Part shown: positions 9,055 through 18,950 of the stretch, in pieces | Layout: the number at the start of each line of letters is the position of its first letter | Numbering within the stretch: the stretch's first letter is position 1 | From: Planctomycetaceae bacterium | GTDB taxonomy: Bacteria > Planctomycetota > Planctomycetia > Gemmatales > Gemmataceae | Direction of reading: 5' to 3' | Assembly: GCA_013823135.1 (NCBI GenBank) | Contig: PNLP01000004.1 | Coordinates: 62,001 to 126,000, forward strand | Length of the DNA stretch: 64,000 bases | Translations under genes and position numbers: made by a program | Notes under the pieces: generated by a model | What the model saw: only the letters and a program-made list of their open reading frames with translations | The model's database searches: none | Told to the model about the DNA's origin: nothing

Positions 9055-10236
9055 TCACTTTGCACGAACGAGAAACAGCGACGGGTTCGACACACCGGGT
9101 TGATCGTCGGTGTTGGTCCATCGGGCGTATACGACATGGCAACCGATCAGCGGCTTATCCCAGGTGAACTCCCACGGAGCTGCAGTCGCCTCACCGATGA
9201 GCTTTTCACCGGCAAAGTATGCCACCTTCTTGACCGTAATTCCGGGTTTCACACTGACGGACAGCTTCACAGCAGTAGCTGCGGGAACCTTAAGATCGCG
9301 GGACTTTTTCGGGTCGAACGGGATGAGCTTCGCACTCCCGTCGGCAGTGGCCGCTTCCAGCGTGATGGGTGAGTTCTTCGACTGCCAGGCCCGCCAGACC
9401 TCGGCCGTCGTTCGGTCCGGGAGCCATGCTGCGGTTGCCCGGTCGCCCTTGTAGTCGGCCCACGAGGCGATCGTTGCGTACGTCCCATTAGTGGCTTCAC
9501 GGTCGCCGAGCCAACCGTCTTCGAGAACAACCGGCTTCAGCTTCACCGGCCCCTTGGTGGGGTCGGCAGCGGGGTCGAGTCGAATCGCGACGATGGCCTT
9601 CATCCACGGAACCTGCAACGCGGCGGCATTCCCCCAGTCGTGGGCGCACCCGTGCTGGAGACCGAGCCCCCATGCGAGGCTGTCTTTCCGGGCCGGCACA
9701 TAGAACTGCTCGATCGCGGGGAGCATCTTGAACGCATCTGGAATCGCGCCCATCGTGAACAGCAGGGGAACCTTCTTCCCCTCGGCGTCGAGCTTGGCCG
9801 GGTCGAGCACCCAACTGCAATCGACGCACGTCGTCAGCGTCAGTGCGGGATCGCGGATCAGCACGTCCGTGACCATGCCACCGGCCGAGTGCCCAGTGCC
9901 GACTCGCGGCGCATGGACGAGTTCCGGGTGGCCGCTCTTGGCAGCGAACTCCTTGAGACTCTCGGCCAAAGCCGCGGTGAGCTTGGTCGGGCGGTTGTTA
10001 GCCTTCCGGTCGATACTCATGACGACGTGGGCGAACCCGAGTTCGCGACCCAGGTCGGCCCAGCGGTCATCGGTTTTGAACTGCGCGTTCATCGCGTGAA
10101 CGATGACGCCGCGGACCACCTTCACATCCGGGATGAAGATGTCCGACCGGACGGGTCCGAAGTCGCCGCCAAACGACTGCTCCCCGGACCGACTGACGGC
10201 GGGGAACAATAGCAGTAGTGCAACCGCCGCACGCAT
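9055..10236 (-). CDS. Secreted alpha/beta-hydrolase-like protein
   Basis: The 393-residue protein begins at the ATG 10234-10236, with AAGGAG 7 nt upstream and a signal peptide (MRAAVALLLLFPAV). The same frame is open far upstream, but that region belongs to the DUF1552 gene read in another frame. A nucleophile elbow of the G-x-S-x-G type is visible in VGTGHSAGGMVTD, preceded by a Rossmann-like strand and helix, and HGCAHDWGN could supply the acid and histidine. The last 90 residues (KSRDLKVPAATAVKLSVSVKP and following) look like a beta-sandwich add-on. The fold suggests an esterase, acyl or peptide hydrolase; substrate unknown. It lies 26 bp after the DUF1552 stop, as third gene of the operon. 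Confidence 0.75.
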   Translation of the reverse strand: MRAAVALLLLFPAVSRSGEQSFGGDFGPVRSDIFIPDVKVVRGVIVHAMNAQFKTDDRWADLGRELGFAHVVMSIDRKANNRPTKLTAALAESLKEFAAKSGHPELVHAPRVGTGHSAGGMVTDVLIRDPALTLTTCVDCSWVLDPAKLDAEGKKVPLLFTMGAIPDAFKMLPAIEQFYVPARKDSLAWGLGLQHGCAHDWGNAAALQVPWMKAIVAIRLDPAADPTKGPVKLKPVVLEDGWLGDREATNGTYATIASWADYKGDRATAAWLPDRTTAEVWRAWQSKNSPITLEAATADGSAKLIPFDPKKSRDLKVPAATAVKLSVSVKPGITVKKVAYFAGEKLIGEATAAPWEFTWDKPLIGCHVVYARWTNTDDQPGVSNPSLFLVRAK

Positions 10237-10262
10237 GGGTGCTCCTTCGATCCGTGGGGGGA

Positions 10263-11633
10263 TTACGCCAGCAGTTCGCCAAGTGGGCCGGTCTGGTCGA
10301 AGTCCTTGAGGCCAATGTCCGGGATGCCGAACTTTTCGCGCGGCTTGCCGACAGCGTGAAGCAGGGTGAGGTACAGGTTGGCCAGCGTGCGGTGGCCCGG
10401 CTTGCCGTAGAAGGGGAAGTCGATGTACCGGCCGTTCGTCTTCAGCTTCCCGCCGAGGTTGCCGAGTAGCACCACTGGCCACTGCTTCCCCGTCGGGTGG
10501 TGGCTGTCGCCCGAATCGCTGAGGTACACGATCACGGTGTTGTCGAGCATCGTGCCGTCGCCCTCCTTGATCGACTCGAGCTTCTTCGCAAGCCCGGCGA
10601 TCAGGGTCGTGTGCGTCCGCCGGATGGTGACGAAGCACTCCTCCGCCGTCTTCCCCTCGTAGCTCCCGCCGTGGCCGATGTGGTGCAGGTCCGGGACGCC
10701 GAGTTCGGGGTACTTGCCGAACGCCTGCCCGCCGCCGCCGGACGTGATTGTCACGACCCGCGTGAGCCCGGCGACGAGCGCCGCCCCGGCGATCTCGAAC
10801 TGCGCCTCCAGGGTGAGGGACGCAGTTGCCTCCTTCGCGAGTTTCTCGTTGAGCTTCGGCGTGTTCTTGCGGATCGCGTCGGCCATCGCGACGAGCTTGG
10901 CCTGGCGGGCGTGAAGCGCCTCGAACGCCTCGACGTAGCCGTCGAGTTTCTGCCGCTCCTCGCCGGCGAGCGCGGCCCGGGACCGCTTCACGTCGTCCGA
11001 GAGGAAGTCGAGTAGGTTGGTGCGGTGGTCGAACGAGGCGCGGTCCGACCCAGCGGCAACGCTGCCAAAGAGCGTCTTGAACGCATCGGCCGGCGAGCAC
11101 ACGATCGGCACGGCACGCCCCGGCCCCGACGCCGAGTAGCAATAGGCATTGCCCCGGTCGCTGTACCCGACCCCGACGTGCGGGAACACGCCGGGCAGCG
11201 CCTCTGCTACAGCATGGTCGATCGTCGCGGCGTGGACCTTCCCCTTCGGATAGCACCCGAGCGCCCCGAGCTCCCCCGAGTGGTCGCTTAACGCGATCTT
11301 GTTCGAAAGCCCCTGAACCAAGGCGAGCCGCTTCTGGAACGGAGCCAACGGTTCGAGCGCCTTGTGGAGCGTCCGCCCGTCGAGCGAGTGCTCAGTGAAC
11401 TTCTGGGTCGGGCTGTCCGAGTTCGCGGACTTCCGCTCCACCCCGGACGGAAGGAGGTGGGCGGGGTTCATGCCGTTGCTTTGCAGCACGAACACCACCC
11501 GCTTCGGGTTGGCGGCCGCTGCATCACCAGCCGCGTGTGCGGCGAGGCTTCCAAGAATGGGGCTGAGCACGGTGGCCCCGGCACCGAGGCCGACGCCCTT
11601 CAACACGTCCCGGCGGGTCGCTTGCGTGGTCAC
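10263..11633 (-). CDS. DUF1552 domain secreted protein (second copy)
   Basis: The 456-residue product starts at a GTG (11631-11633) with a strong GGAGG 6 nt upstream, and overlaps the stop of the preceding DUF1592-like gene (GTGA). A twin-arginine-like leader is present (ATRRDVLKGVGLG, then an Ala-rich segment to AHAAGDAAAA). The body has the family landmarks VVFVLQSNGMNP, DHSGELGALGCYPKG, LVAGLTRVVTITSGGGG and the late HHPTGKQWPVVLLGN. It is only distantly similar to the other DUF1552 protein at 3897-5231, so the two pairs are old paralogues rather than a recent local duplication. It probably acts with the co-translated cytochrome-type protein. Confidence 0.85.
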   Translation of the reverse strand: MTTQATRRDVLKGVGLGAGATVLSPILGSLAAHAAGDAAAANPKRVVFVLQSNGMNPAHLLPSGVERKSANSDSPTQKFTEHSLDGRTLHKALEPLAPFQKRLALVQGLSNKIALSDHSGELGALGCYPKGKVHAATIDHAVAEALPGVFPHVGVGYSDRGNAYCYSASGPGRAVPIVCSPADAFKTLFGSVAAGSDRASFDHRTNLLDFLSDDVKRSRAALAGEERQKLDGYVEAFEALHARQAKLVAMADAIRKNTPKLNEKLAKEATASLTLEAQFEIAGAALVAGLTRVVTITSGGGGQAFGKYPELGVPDLHHIGHGGSYEGKTAEECFVTIRRTHTTLIAGLAKKLESIKEGDGTMLDNTVIVYLSDSGDSHHPTGKQWPVVLLGNLGGKLKTNGRYIDFPFYGKPGHRTLANLYLTLLHAVGKPREKFGIPDIGLKDFDQTGPLGELLA

Positions 11634-13762
11634 TTGGCACCTCCAGGGGCGGCTGTGGCCACCCGGTATAGGAATGAGTCGGATGTCAGCAGGGATTCCA
11701 CGAGGGCCTTAAAGCTGCCACCGCTCTTGACGTAGGCGGCGTCGGCGTCTTGAAGCGACTTCGCGTCGGCGAGAGATTCGTTGCGGCCGAGGAAGTAGCG
11801 GAACGCGTGCCGCACGAACACCTGACGGGCACGGTCCGAGTTCGCGATCTTGCGGATCATATCGCGGGGGTCTTTCACTGCCCCTTCAAGCGACGGCACG
11901 CCGCTGTCCACGATCAACCCCGTGGTGACGAGCCGCACTTGCTTGTCCACCGGGCCGAGCAGCTTCCCCTTTTTGTCCACGTTCTTCGCGGTCGCCTCCG
12001 TGTCGCGCACGGTTTCGGTCGTGCGGAAGCGACCGTAGTGGTCGAACTGCTCGAACGGCAAGCCGAGTTCATCCATCTTCTGGTGACACTTCCAGCACTG
12101 TGCAGCGCGGGTCACGGTCAGTCGGTCGCGAAATGTGCGGTGCGGTTCGTCGGGCACCTGTGCGACAACGCCGATGGGTAGGTCAGGCACGGTGCCGCCG
12201 AGGAGCCGCTCACGAACCCACCGGCCGCGGCGAACCGGGTCCGTCTCAAAGTTCGTGCTCCACGCCACCAACCAACTCGGCTGCATCAGCACCCCGATTC
12301 GCGTGTCCTTCGGCGACTCCACCGGCTGGGTCTCGGGCCAGTCGGTGAACCCGTACACCGGCTCGACACCGGCCTTGAACACCTCCCCCTTCTCCTTGCG
12401 GAACGGGGGCGGCGGCACGGACTGCATCGGAACATTCTTCCGGTTGGTCTTCTTGTCGTCGCGCACTGTGTAGTTGACGAACGTCTTCTGGGTCGTCAGC
12501 AGTTCGCGGAACACGTCCTTGTCAGAGGCGACGATCTCCGCGACCAGCCGATCCGTGTCCGCGACGAGTTGGCTCGCGGCGTGGACGAAGTCCTTCGGCT
12601 TGTCCTTGAAGACTTCCGGGGCACGGTGGTACTCGAAGTACTCGCGAAAGAACCCCATGACTCGTTCGGTGTCGGCCTTCGGGTCGGAAAGCGATACCCG
12701 GACATGATTCGCTACGGCCTCGCGGATGGCGGCCGTCCCCTTCGCAGAAGCCACGTTCAACGCTGTTGCGAATGGCGGAACACGCTTGTTACCCAAAGTA
12801 AGCGAGACCGCTTGCTCGATCTCCAACGGGGAGAGCATTCGCCGTCCGCTGGCCTCCGCCGGGCCAGTCCCGACCTCGTAGCGGTACATCGCGTCCGCAC
12901 GGAGCAGAACGGCCTGGAGCATCGTCTTCGCCGCACCCGGGCGGTCGCCGGTATTCTTGGCCCCCTTCTGGTACAGCCCGACGTAGCGCTCGACCTCGTC
13001 GGGCGTGGCGGGTCGCGCCACCGCGAGGCGGAACTGTGCCTGCACTGCGACCTCGAGCTTCGCTCGCGCAGGCTCAACGTCCGGTGTCATCAACTCGACG
13101 AACTCGCGGACCGAGCCGTTGCGACCGGTCGGCTTTCCGTTCTTCACCTCGGTCCCGGTCTGGGCATCGACAATCAGGGCGGCGTTCCGCAGGAGGAGTT
13201 CGGTGCTCGCTTCGTCGAGCGAATAGAGATCGGCGAAGTCGCGGAACCCGCGCTCTCCCAGCAGAGCGAACGGCGACACGATGCCGTCGAGGCGCTCGCG
13301 AAAGACCCCGCGGACGAACGACTGGTACGCCGGGGGCGCGAGCCGCCACACGCGGGCCGGAGACGCGCTGCCGACCGTTGCTGGAGTGCCGAACAACAGT
13401 TCATGCGGGATGAGGTTCCCCTGATTCGGCAGACGAGCTGGCCGCGTGCCGATCGCCGCAGATGCCCACGCCACGACCTGCCGTGCCTTCGCCTGGTCCG
13501 GCTTCTGCTCCTTGGCTGGCGGCATCAACCCGTCGCGGACCTGATCGCGGACCGTCGCCCAGCGCTCGGCGTGCTTGCCAACGTCTGCCGTCAAATCGTC
13601 AAGCCGAAAGTCGCCAGCTTGCTTCTCGGGTCCGTGACACTTCACGCAGTGTGCGGTGAGAAAGGGCTTCACGGCCGTCGGGAACTCAGCGGGATCGGCC
13701 GCACGGGCTGCGCTGCCCGCGACGAAGCAGAGTGATCCGAGGAAGAGGATCAGCCGACGCAT
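11630..13762 (-). CDS. DUF1592/DUF1588-type secreted c-type cytochrome protein (divergent)
   Basis: The 710-residue protein starts at the ATG 13760-13762 with a signal peptide (MRRLILFLGSLCFVAGSAARA); the frame is open 22 codons further but without an export signal. An N-terminal CxxCH (HCVKCHGPEKQAGDFRLD) and a second in the DUF1588 block (CWKCHQKMDELGLPFEQFDHYG) imply two c-type haems. The C-terminal segment (RHAFRYFLGRNESLADAKSL, SLLTSDSFLYR) is DUF1585-like. The DUF1587 to DUF1595 middle is hard to recognise and the protein is about 100 residues shorter than the copy at 5228-7684. It is the first gene of the operon with DUF1552, hydrolase and a secreted hypothetical. Confidence 0.82.
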   Translation of the reverse strand: MRRLILFLGSLCFVAGSAARAADPAEFPTAVKPFLTAHCVKCHGPEKQAGDFRLDDLTADVGKHAERWATVRDQVRDGLMPPAKEQKPDQAKARQVVAWASAAIGTRPARLPNQGNLIPHELLFGTPATVGSASPARVWRLAPPAYQSFVRGVFRERLDGIVSPFALLGERGFRDFADLYSLDEASTELLLRNAALIVDAQTGTEVKNGKPTGRNGSVREFVELMTPDVEPARAKLEVAVQAQFRLAVARPATPDEVERYVGLYQKGAKNTGDRPGAAKTMLQAVLLRADAMYRYEVGTGPAEASGRRMLSPLEIEQAVSLTLGNKRVPPFATALNVASAKGTAAIREAVANHVRVSLSDPKADTERVMGFFREYFEYHRAPEVFKDKPKDFVHAASQLVADTDRLVAEIVASDKDVFRELLTTQKTFVNYTVRDDKKTNRKNVPMQSVPPPPFRKEKGEVFKAGVEPVYGFTDWPETQPVESPKDTRIGVLMQPSWLVAWSTNFETDPVRRGRWVRERLLGGTVPDLPIGVVAQVPDEPHRTFRDRLTVTRAAQCWKCHQKMDELGLPFEQFDHYGRFRTTETVRDTEATAKNVDKKGKLLGPVDKQVRLVTTGLIVDSGVPSLEGAVKDPRDMIRKIANSDRARQVFVRHAFRYFLGRNESLADAKSLQDADAAYVKSGGSFKALVESLLTSDSFLYRVATAAPGGAK

Positions 13763-14435
13763 GGGAGTGATCTCCAGCGGAATCTCTTGATAGCAAGGAA
13801 TGCAGGATGGAAGTGATGTCGCTTCCACAAATCGCGCTCAGATCCTGGCGGATGAACCTGAATGTCGGTGGAGCCTCGACCTTTTCCGCGGGCCAAGTTC
13901 GAACCACGAATAGCTGAACCCCTACTGCGGCCGCAGCAGACAGGAATTCTCCAGGTCGCGGGCTGATTCACAGTACACGAGGGCTGCGAGTGGCAGAGTC
14001 AGCCACCGCTTCGGAGCACAGGGTTTGCCACTGGTTTCCGGAGACAACGTTTGCTGGAATGCAAGCGGATGTGTGCTTCTCATTGATTCCGGGCGATATG
14101 CCCACCCATCACCGGAACCATTCTGGAACCATAGACCTGTCCGGAAGAAAGAATATCAGAATTGGCGCATTCGCCGCATCACACGACATCCCAATTGTTT
14201 GCGACCGCCATTGCAATTCATGCCACACGAAACCGCCAAGTACACCCCGGAAACCAGTGGCACACCCGGAGCACAGAACGGATGAAGTGGAGTTCTCCAC
14301 GAATAGCGGACAGGGTATAGCGGTGGTTTTGGTTATGCTGAACGTGAGAGGTACGCGAGTGACCTTCCATGGCTACAAACAAGACCAAGTCGAAAGGCTA
14401 GAATTCGGCTACAAATCCCAACCCGCTCCAACCTC
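13763..14435. other. 673-bp region without a convincing gene
   Basis: This lies between the start of the DUF1592-like operon (reading left) and the end of the KdpD-like gene. Open frames on both strands are short or lack coding character and recognisable motifs. A tiny frame at 14371-14400, opening ATG GCT ACA AAC AAG, ends at TAG after ten codons and could be the remains of a gene start. The promoter of the 13762-to-8441 operon should be at the left edge. I see no structured RNA or repeat that I can support. Confidence 0.4.
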
Positions 14436-15596
14436 TCATTCCCCGTTGGGTGGAGTAGAAGTGCATGTATCTACCACCACTACGTCCACACCAGGGACCG
14501 CTCGGACAAGCCGATCGAGGAGTGAGGAGCCGAACATCCGCAGATACCAAGGCCGTTGCGAGCGGCCCACGACGACGTGAGTGATCCCGTACTCGCGAAC
14601 GAAGTCCGTCACAACCGACGGCAAATTCGGTCCCTTGAAACGCATCGGGATGCCGTCAAGTTGCTGTGCCAGTGACAGCGAATCAGCCAGTCGGCGTTCG
14701 GTTGCCGCATCTACCTTCTCGGTTCGCTCAGATGGGGTCTCGACGTACACGGCGTACCACGGTGCGTTGAGGCGATCGGCGAGTCTCGCCCCCTTACGCA
14801 TCAACCGCATCGCGTTTGGGCTGCGAGAACTGACGCAGACCATCACCCGCTCGGATGTGTTCGCAACGCCGGCGGCTCGCTCCTTCTCCTGGCGGTGGCG
14901 GTCGAGGACATGCGCCACTTGCTCAAGTGCGATTTCGCGGAGTTGGTTGAGATTCGGCTCGGTGAAAAAGTTCTGTAGAGCCCGCTCAATCCGATCCGCC
15001 GGGTAAACCTTTCCCGCACGCATCCGTTCCTGAAGGTCTTCCGAGGGCAGGTCTACGTTCACGACCTGATGTGCTTGCGCAAGTACATAATCCGGCACGC
15101 GCTCTTTAACTTTCACCCCGGTGAATCGCTCGACCATTTCGTAAAGGCTTTCAAGGTGCTGGACGTTCATCGTCGTGATAACGCTGATCCCCGCCCGGAG
15201 CAACGCTTCCACGTCCTGGTACCGCTTGGCGTGTCGGCTACCAGGTGCGTTGGTGTGGGCGAGTTCGTCTACCAGCGCGACAGTCGGCCGGCGTTTCAGT
15301 AGCGCGTCGAGGCCCATCTCCTCAAGCACCACGCCCCGGTATTCGATTGTCTGCCGCGGCACCTGCTCCAACTCCCCAATCATTGCTGCCGTGTCGGCCC
15401 GACCGTGTGTCTCGACGATACCAATGACCACATCTACGCCCTGCTTCTTGAGGCGGTGCCCTTCTTGGAGCATCTCAAAGGTCTTCCCAACGCCCGGCGC
15501 GAAACCCAGGTAAACCTTCAACCGGCCCCGCTGCTGCTCGCGGAGCATCGAGAGGAACTGCTCTGGGCTTGGCCTGTTGGAGTCGGTTGCGCTCAT
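14436..15596 (-). CDS. KdpD-type sensor (KdpD domain plus Usp domain) lacking a kinase domain
   Basis: The 386-residue protein matches the cytoplasmic N-terminal half of KdpD. A Walker A motif lies at residues 31-39 (GFAPGVGKT), followed by GIVETHGR, a Walker-B-like VDELAHTNAPGSRHAKRYQDVE, and NVQHLESLYE, all hallmarks of the KdpD domain. A universal-stress-protein domain follows (VMVCVSSRSPNAMRLMRKGARLA through VVVGRSQR). The usual four membrane helices, GAF, HisKA and HATPase parts of full KdpD (about 900 residues) are absent. The start overlaps the stop of the histidine-kinase gene (ATGA). The product probably senses potassium or nucleotide status and modulates the partner kinase. Stand-alone KdpD halves are known in some bacteria such as cyanobacteria. 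Confidence 0.9.
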   Translation of the reverse strand: MSATDSNRPSPEQFLSMLREQQRGRLKVYLGFAPGVGKTFEMLQEGHRLKKQGVDVVIGIVETHGRADTAAMIGELEQVPRQTIEYRGVVLEEMGLDALLKRRPTVALVDELAHTNAPGSRHAKRYQDVEALLRAGISVITTMNVQHLESLYEMVERFTGVKVKERVPDYVLAQAHQVVNVDLPSEDLQERMRAGKVYPADRIERALQNFFTEPNLNQLREIALEQVAHVLDRHRQEKERAAGVANTSERVMVCVSSRSPNAMRLMRKGARLADRLNAPWYAVYVETPSERTEKVDAATERRLADSLSLAQQLDGIPMRFKGPNLPSVVTDFVREYGITHVVVGRSQRPWYLRMFGSSLLDRLVRAVPGVDVVVVDTCTSTPPNGE

Positions 15597-17464
15597 GCGA
15601 GTTCCTCTGCATCACTCTCCGCTCGGGGAAGAATCACCCGGAACGCTGTACCCTTCCCCGGTTCGCTCTCGCAGGTGACCTCCCCATTGTGAGCGGTCAC
15701 GACCTCCCTCACGATTGCAAGTCCCAAGCCAGTGCCGCCCTCTTCGCTTTGGTCGGGGATGCGGAAGAATCGATCAAATACATGCGGCAGGTACTCGGCC
15801 GGGATGCCCACCCCGGTGTCGGTGACGGTGAGTGACACCCGGTTGTCACTGGTGAGGGATGCCGAGAGCGTCACCTGGCCTCCGCTTGGTGTGTACGTCA
15901 CGGCGTTGTTCAACAGGTTCATCAGTGCCTGCCCGATCCGTTCTTGATCGACTGCCACGGGAGGCAGCGGCTCACCCACCATGACTTTCAGATCGACGTG
16001 CTTATCCTCGGCACGCGGTCGAACCAACTCAGCAGCTTGGCGGAGGAGTTCCACTGGGTCCGCGACCTGAAACTTCGTCTGGTCTTGCGTTCGCTGAAGC
16101 CGGGCAAGCGCCAGTAACTGTTCGATCAATGCCAGCAAACGCTCGGCGTTGTCCCGTGCGTCGATCAGAAGCTCCGTCTGCTTCGGGTTAAGTGACCCGA
16201 CCGCCTCTTCCAGGAGGACGTGGACCGCCAGACGAACCGATGTTAGTGGCGTCTTCAGTTCGTGACTGACTGTCGCAACGAGATCGCTCTTGAACTGGTC
16301 GAGCAGTCGGAACCGGGTGATATCGTTGAGCACAACGGCTGCGCCAAGGGTGTTCCCTTCGGGGTCACGGATCGGACAAACCTGCGGAAGATAAGTGCGT
16401 TCCTCATCCTTGAGACGGAACGAAATCGCCTGATCGAACTGGTCGGGCTGATAAGCCCGCTGAACCTGGAGGGCGTCCGCAAGAGGCTTGCGAAGTGGTT
16501 CAGGCGGCAGCCATGCCGGGCTCGGTTCGCCATCAACTGTTGGGCCTACTCCGAAGATTGCCCGCGAGGCAGGATTTGCCAGGTCCACCCGCCCGTCGGG
16601 GTCAATGACCAGCACTGGGTAAGGGAAGGAGTCGATCGTCGCTTGCGCCGTCTTCTGCGCGCGGAGCAGTCGGTCGAGGTTCGAGCGACGGTACTTCCTG
16701 AGTTCGCGTGTCATCGCGTTAAAGGCCACCGCAAGCCGACCGACTTCATCGCCACCTAATACCGGTACTGTTAACTCAAGTTGACCAGAGTTTCCAATCG
16801 AGTGCGCAGCTTCCGTTACTGCCTGGATAGGGCCGACGATCACACGGTTCAGATACCAGCCGACGGCGACGACAAGGAGCGCGACTACCACGAGGCCTGC
16901 GCCGAACCCAATCAGATTGGTTCGCGTGGCCTCCAAAGCCCTATCGCGAGATGACTCCATATTTTCCCGATTGATTCGGAGGATCTCATTGGAGACATCC
17001 TTGATCTCCTTGAAACGACCGAGTAGTCCTGGGTCACCGGGTCCCCCGAAGTACGCCGCCTCTCGCTGCGGCGAACCGGCTGGGAGTGAGTAAAATCGCT
17101 GACCGCGCACACGGTAATCGGCGCGCAAGTCACGCAACCTAGCAACCAAGTCGTCCTCGGTCGGATGAATGGTGATGTTGTTCGCCTCGATCCCGAATTG
17201 CTCGTCGAACACGCCCCAGTTAGTTTCGAACTGTACCGAGGCGACGGGTCCGCGACCGGCCATCGAGAACTGGAATGCCGAGTCAATACGCTCGGTCGCC
17301 TCGTTCAAGCGGAACATTGCCTGCACGCTGACGTAGTTCTCTCGGAGGATCGCGTCGATGCGTCCACCCGTGCGTTCGAGCAGGATAAAGCCAGCGGTTC
17401 CCGATGCAACGAGAAGTAACCCGAGCGGGGTCAGAGACAAAAAGATCCGCGTGCGAAGCGTCAT
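15593..17464 (-). CDS. Sensor histidine kinase (4HB-like sensor, HAMP, PAS, HisKA, HATPase)
   Basis: This 623-residue membrane kinase has a transmembrane segment at about 8-28, a helical extracytoplasmic domain, a second transmembrane helix at about 184-206, HAMP ([17 protein letters not shown]), a PAS domain from about residue 275 ([24 protein letters not shown]), the phospho-acceptor H401 in [13 protein letters not shown], and the ATP-binding N, G1 and G2 boxes ([28 protein letters not shown]). It is translationally coupled at both ends: its ATG overlaps the response-regulator stop and its stop overlaps the start of the KdpD-like gene. The three-gene unit is divergent from the kdp pump operon, so potassium control is the likely role. 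The architecture is that of a generic HAMP kinase, not the KdpD kinase half. Confidence 0.92.
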   Translation of the reverse strand: MTLRTRIFLSLTPLGLLLVASGTAGFILLERTGGRIDAILRENYVSVQAMFRLNEATERIDSAFQFSMAGRGPVASVQFETNWGVFDEQFGIEANNITIHPTEDDLVARLRDLRADYRVRGQRFYSLPAGSPQREAAYFGGPGDPGLLGRFKEIKDVSNEILRINRENMESSRDRALEATRTNLIGFGAGLVVVALLVVAVGWYLNRVIVGPIQAVTEAAHSIGNSGQLELTVPVLGGDEVGRLAVAFNAMTRELRKYRRSNLDRLLRAQKTAQATIDSFPYPVLVIDPDGRVDLANPASRAIFGVGPTVDGEPSPAWLPPEPLRKPLADALQVQRAYQPDQFDQAISFRLKDEERTYLPQVCPIRDPEGNTLGAAVVLNDITRFRLLDQFKSDLVATVSHELKTPLTSVRLAVHVLLEEAVGSLNPKQTELLIDARDNAERLLALIEQLLALARLQRTQDQTKFQVADPVELLRQAAELVRPRAEDKHVDLKVMVGEPLPPVAVDQERIGQALMNLLNNAVTYTPSGGQVTLSASLTSDNRVSLTVTDTGVGIPAEYLPHVFDRFFRIPDQSEEGGTGLGLAIVREVVTAHNGEVTCESEPGKGTAFRVILPRAESDAEELA

Positions 17465-18825
17465 GCGTCCTCCTTCGACTGACTCCGTTTCCGTTTGCGG
17501 TAGAGCGTGCTGGGGTCGATCCCCAGAGTCTTCGCAGCTTCGTCCAGTGACGGGGACGACGCAACCACACGGCTGATATGTTCAGTCTCCACGTCTTCCA
17601 AAGTCACCGGACCACCAAGTTCGATCCGTGCGCTGGTCGCGGCTGTGAGTTGCCCCGGCAGATGTTCCAGGCCGATCAGCGAGTCGCGCGTCAAGATGAC
17701 GCCGCGCTCGACCGCGTTACGTAATTCACGGACATTGCCCGGCCACGCGTAGACCGCCATTGCTGCTTCGGCTTGCGATGTGAAGCCGGTCACCGCTTTG
17801 CCAGACTGACAAGCGAAAAACGCCAGTAGGTGTCGTGCAAGTAGGAGTAGATCCTTCCGCCGCGCCCGGAGAGGTGGCAACGTGACTTCAATCACGTTTA
17901 GCCGATAGAGGAGGTCTTCGCGAAAACGACCAGCCCGCACCTCAGCTTCCAGGTCACGGTTCGTCGCGGCCATGATCCGCACATCAGCGGCGCGCGAGAC
18001 CGGCTCGCCCACCCGCTCGTAATTCCGGTCCTGAATCAGCCGCAGCAACTTCGGTTGAAGTGTTAGCGGTAGGTCACCAATCTCATCCAGAAACAGCGTC
18101 CCGCCATTAGCAACGTCAACCTTCCCGACCTTGTCTGCGACCGCGCCAGTGAAAGCACCTTTCACGTGCCCGAAGAGGTCACTTTCAAGCAATTCCGCCG
18201 AAAGGCTCGGGCAGTGAACTGTCACGAGGGGCCGTGCTGCCCGCTTGCTGCGCGAGTGCATCGCTGCGGCGAGTACACCCTTGCCAGTGCCGCTCTCACC
18301 GCGAAGTAAAACGGTGGCTTCGGTGGGCGCGACATGGAAGGCCAACTCCAGAACCTTCTGCATGCTCGGCTCCAGCGTTTCAAGTTCCACGTCCGGGGCG
18401 AGTCGCCCGACCTGATCTTCCAAAACCGCGACGCGGTTCCGCAACCCGCGAACCAACGCCGAGCGGTCGAGCACGACCCTCAGTTGGTTAGGCGTGAAGG
18501 GCTTGGGCACGTAATCGAACGCGCCTTTCCGAATCGCCTCAATGGCGGTGTCGAGGCTCGCGTGCGCGGTGATGATGGCGACGTGCAAGCCGGGAGCAGC
18601 GAGGAGTAGTTCGGGAAGTAAGTCCAGGCCGCTTTCCTTTCCCAACCGCAAGTCGAGAAACGCAAGATCGAAGCGATGCAGCTTGAGCGCATCCAGCGTC
18701 TGTAAACGATTCACCGCCTCAGTAACGCGGTGACCCATACTCTCAAGCGCGGTGCGCAGTGTGCGACGCAAACTCGCTTCGTCGTCGATCACCAGCAGGT
18801 TGACAGGATCTGTTGGAGGCTGCAT
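17461..18825 (-). CDS. Sigma-54-dependent response regulator (NtrC family), probable kdp activator
   Basis: The 454-residue protein has a receiver domain with acidic pocket D14, D15 and phospho-acceptor D58 ([12 protein letters not shown]) and the conserved lysine in DYVPKPF. An AAA+ domain follows with Walker A GESGTGKG, the sigma-54 contact loop GAFTGA, Walker [14 protein letters not shown] and the R-finger region. The C-terminal Fis-type helix-turn-helix is [20 protein letters not shown]. Proteins with GAFTGA open sigma-54 promoters. It heads the regulatory operon and faces the kdp operon across 183 bp that contain a matching sigma-54 promoter and paired palindromes. The normal kdp regulator, KdpE, is an OmpR-type protein, so this is an unusual replacement. 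Confidence 0.94.
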   Translation of the reverse strand: MQPPTDPVNLLVIDDEASLRRTLRTALESMGHRVTEAVNRLQTLDALKLHRFDLAFLDLRLGKESGLDLLPELLLAAPGLHVAIITAHASLDTAIEAIRKGAFDYVPKPFTPNQLRVVLDRSALVRGLRNRVAVLEDQVGRLAPDVELETLEPSMQKVLELAFHVAPTEATVLLRGESGTGKGVLAAAMHSRSKRAARPLVTVHCPSLSAELLESDLFGHVKGAFTGAVADKVGKVDVANGGTLFLDEIGDLPLTLQPKLLRLIQDRNYERVGEPVSRAADVRIMAATNRDLEAEVRAGRFREDLLYRLNVIEVTLPPLRARRKDLLLLARHLLAFFACQSGKAVTGFTSQAEAAMAVYAWPGNVRELRNAVERGVILTRDSLIGLEHLPGQLTAATSARIELGGPVTLEDVETEHISRVVASSPSLDEAAKTLGIDPSTLYRKRKRSQSKEDA

Positions 18826-18838
18826 CAGTTTGACTCGG

Positions 18839-18872
18839 TTGCATTTTGCAATCCACTTCGTGCAGACTGCAA
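18839..18872. promoter_or_regulatory. Two phased palindromes, candidate enhancer sites for the NtrC-type regulator
   Basis: TTGCATTTTGCAA (18839-18851) and GTGCAGACTGCAA (18860-18872) share the form TGCA-N3-TGCAA. Their centres are 21 bp apart, two helical turns, and lie roughly 110 and 131 bp upstream of the expected kdp transcription start. This is the normal distance and phasing for enhancer sites of sigma-54 activators. They are also 14-47 bp upstream of the regulator gene itself, which would allow autoregulation. Binding is inferred, not shown. Confidence 0.55.
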
Positions 18873-18950
18873 TGATCGGAATGAGAAGTTGAGTGAGCCA
18901 GAATTTCGCAACTCCACTTCAGAAGGGCACTTCCGCGATCTGGCGAATCA

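Noticed and set aside
9055..11256. 733-codon minus-strand frame through the hydrolase and part of the DUF1552 gene
   Set aside because: Upstream of 10236 the translation is Arg/Ala/Gly-rich noise and overlaps the clear DUF1552 gene. Only the part from ATG 10236 is real.
13990..14580. 196-codon open frame on the + strand
   Set aside because: It overlaps the 3' end of the well-supported KdpD-like gene, has no motif or export signal, and its composition (Thr/Ser/Arg/His-rich) is that of a shadow frame.
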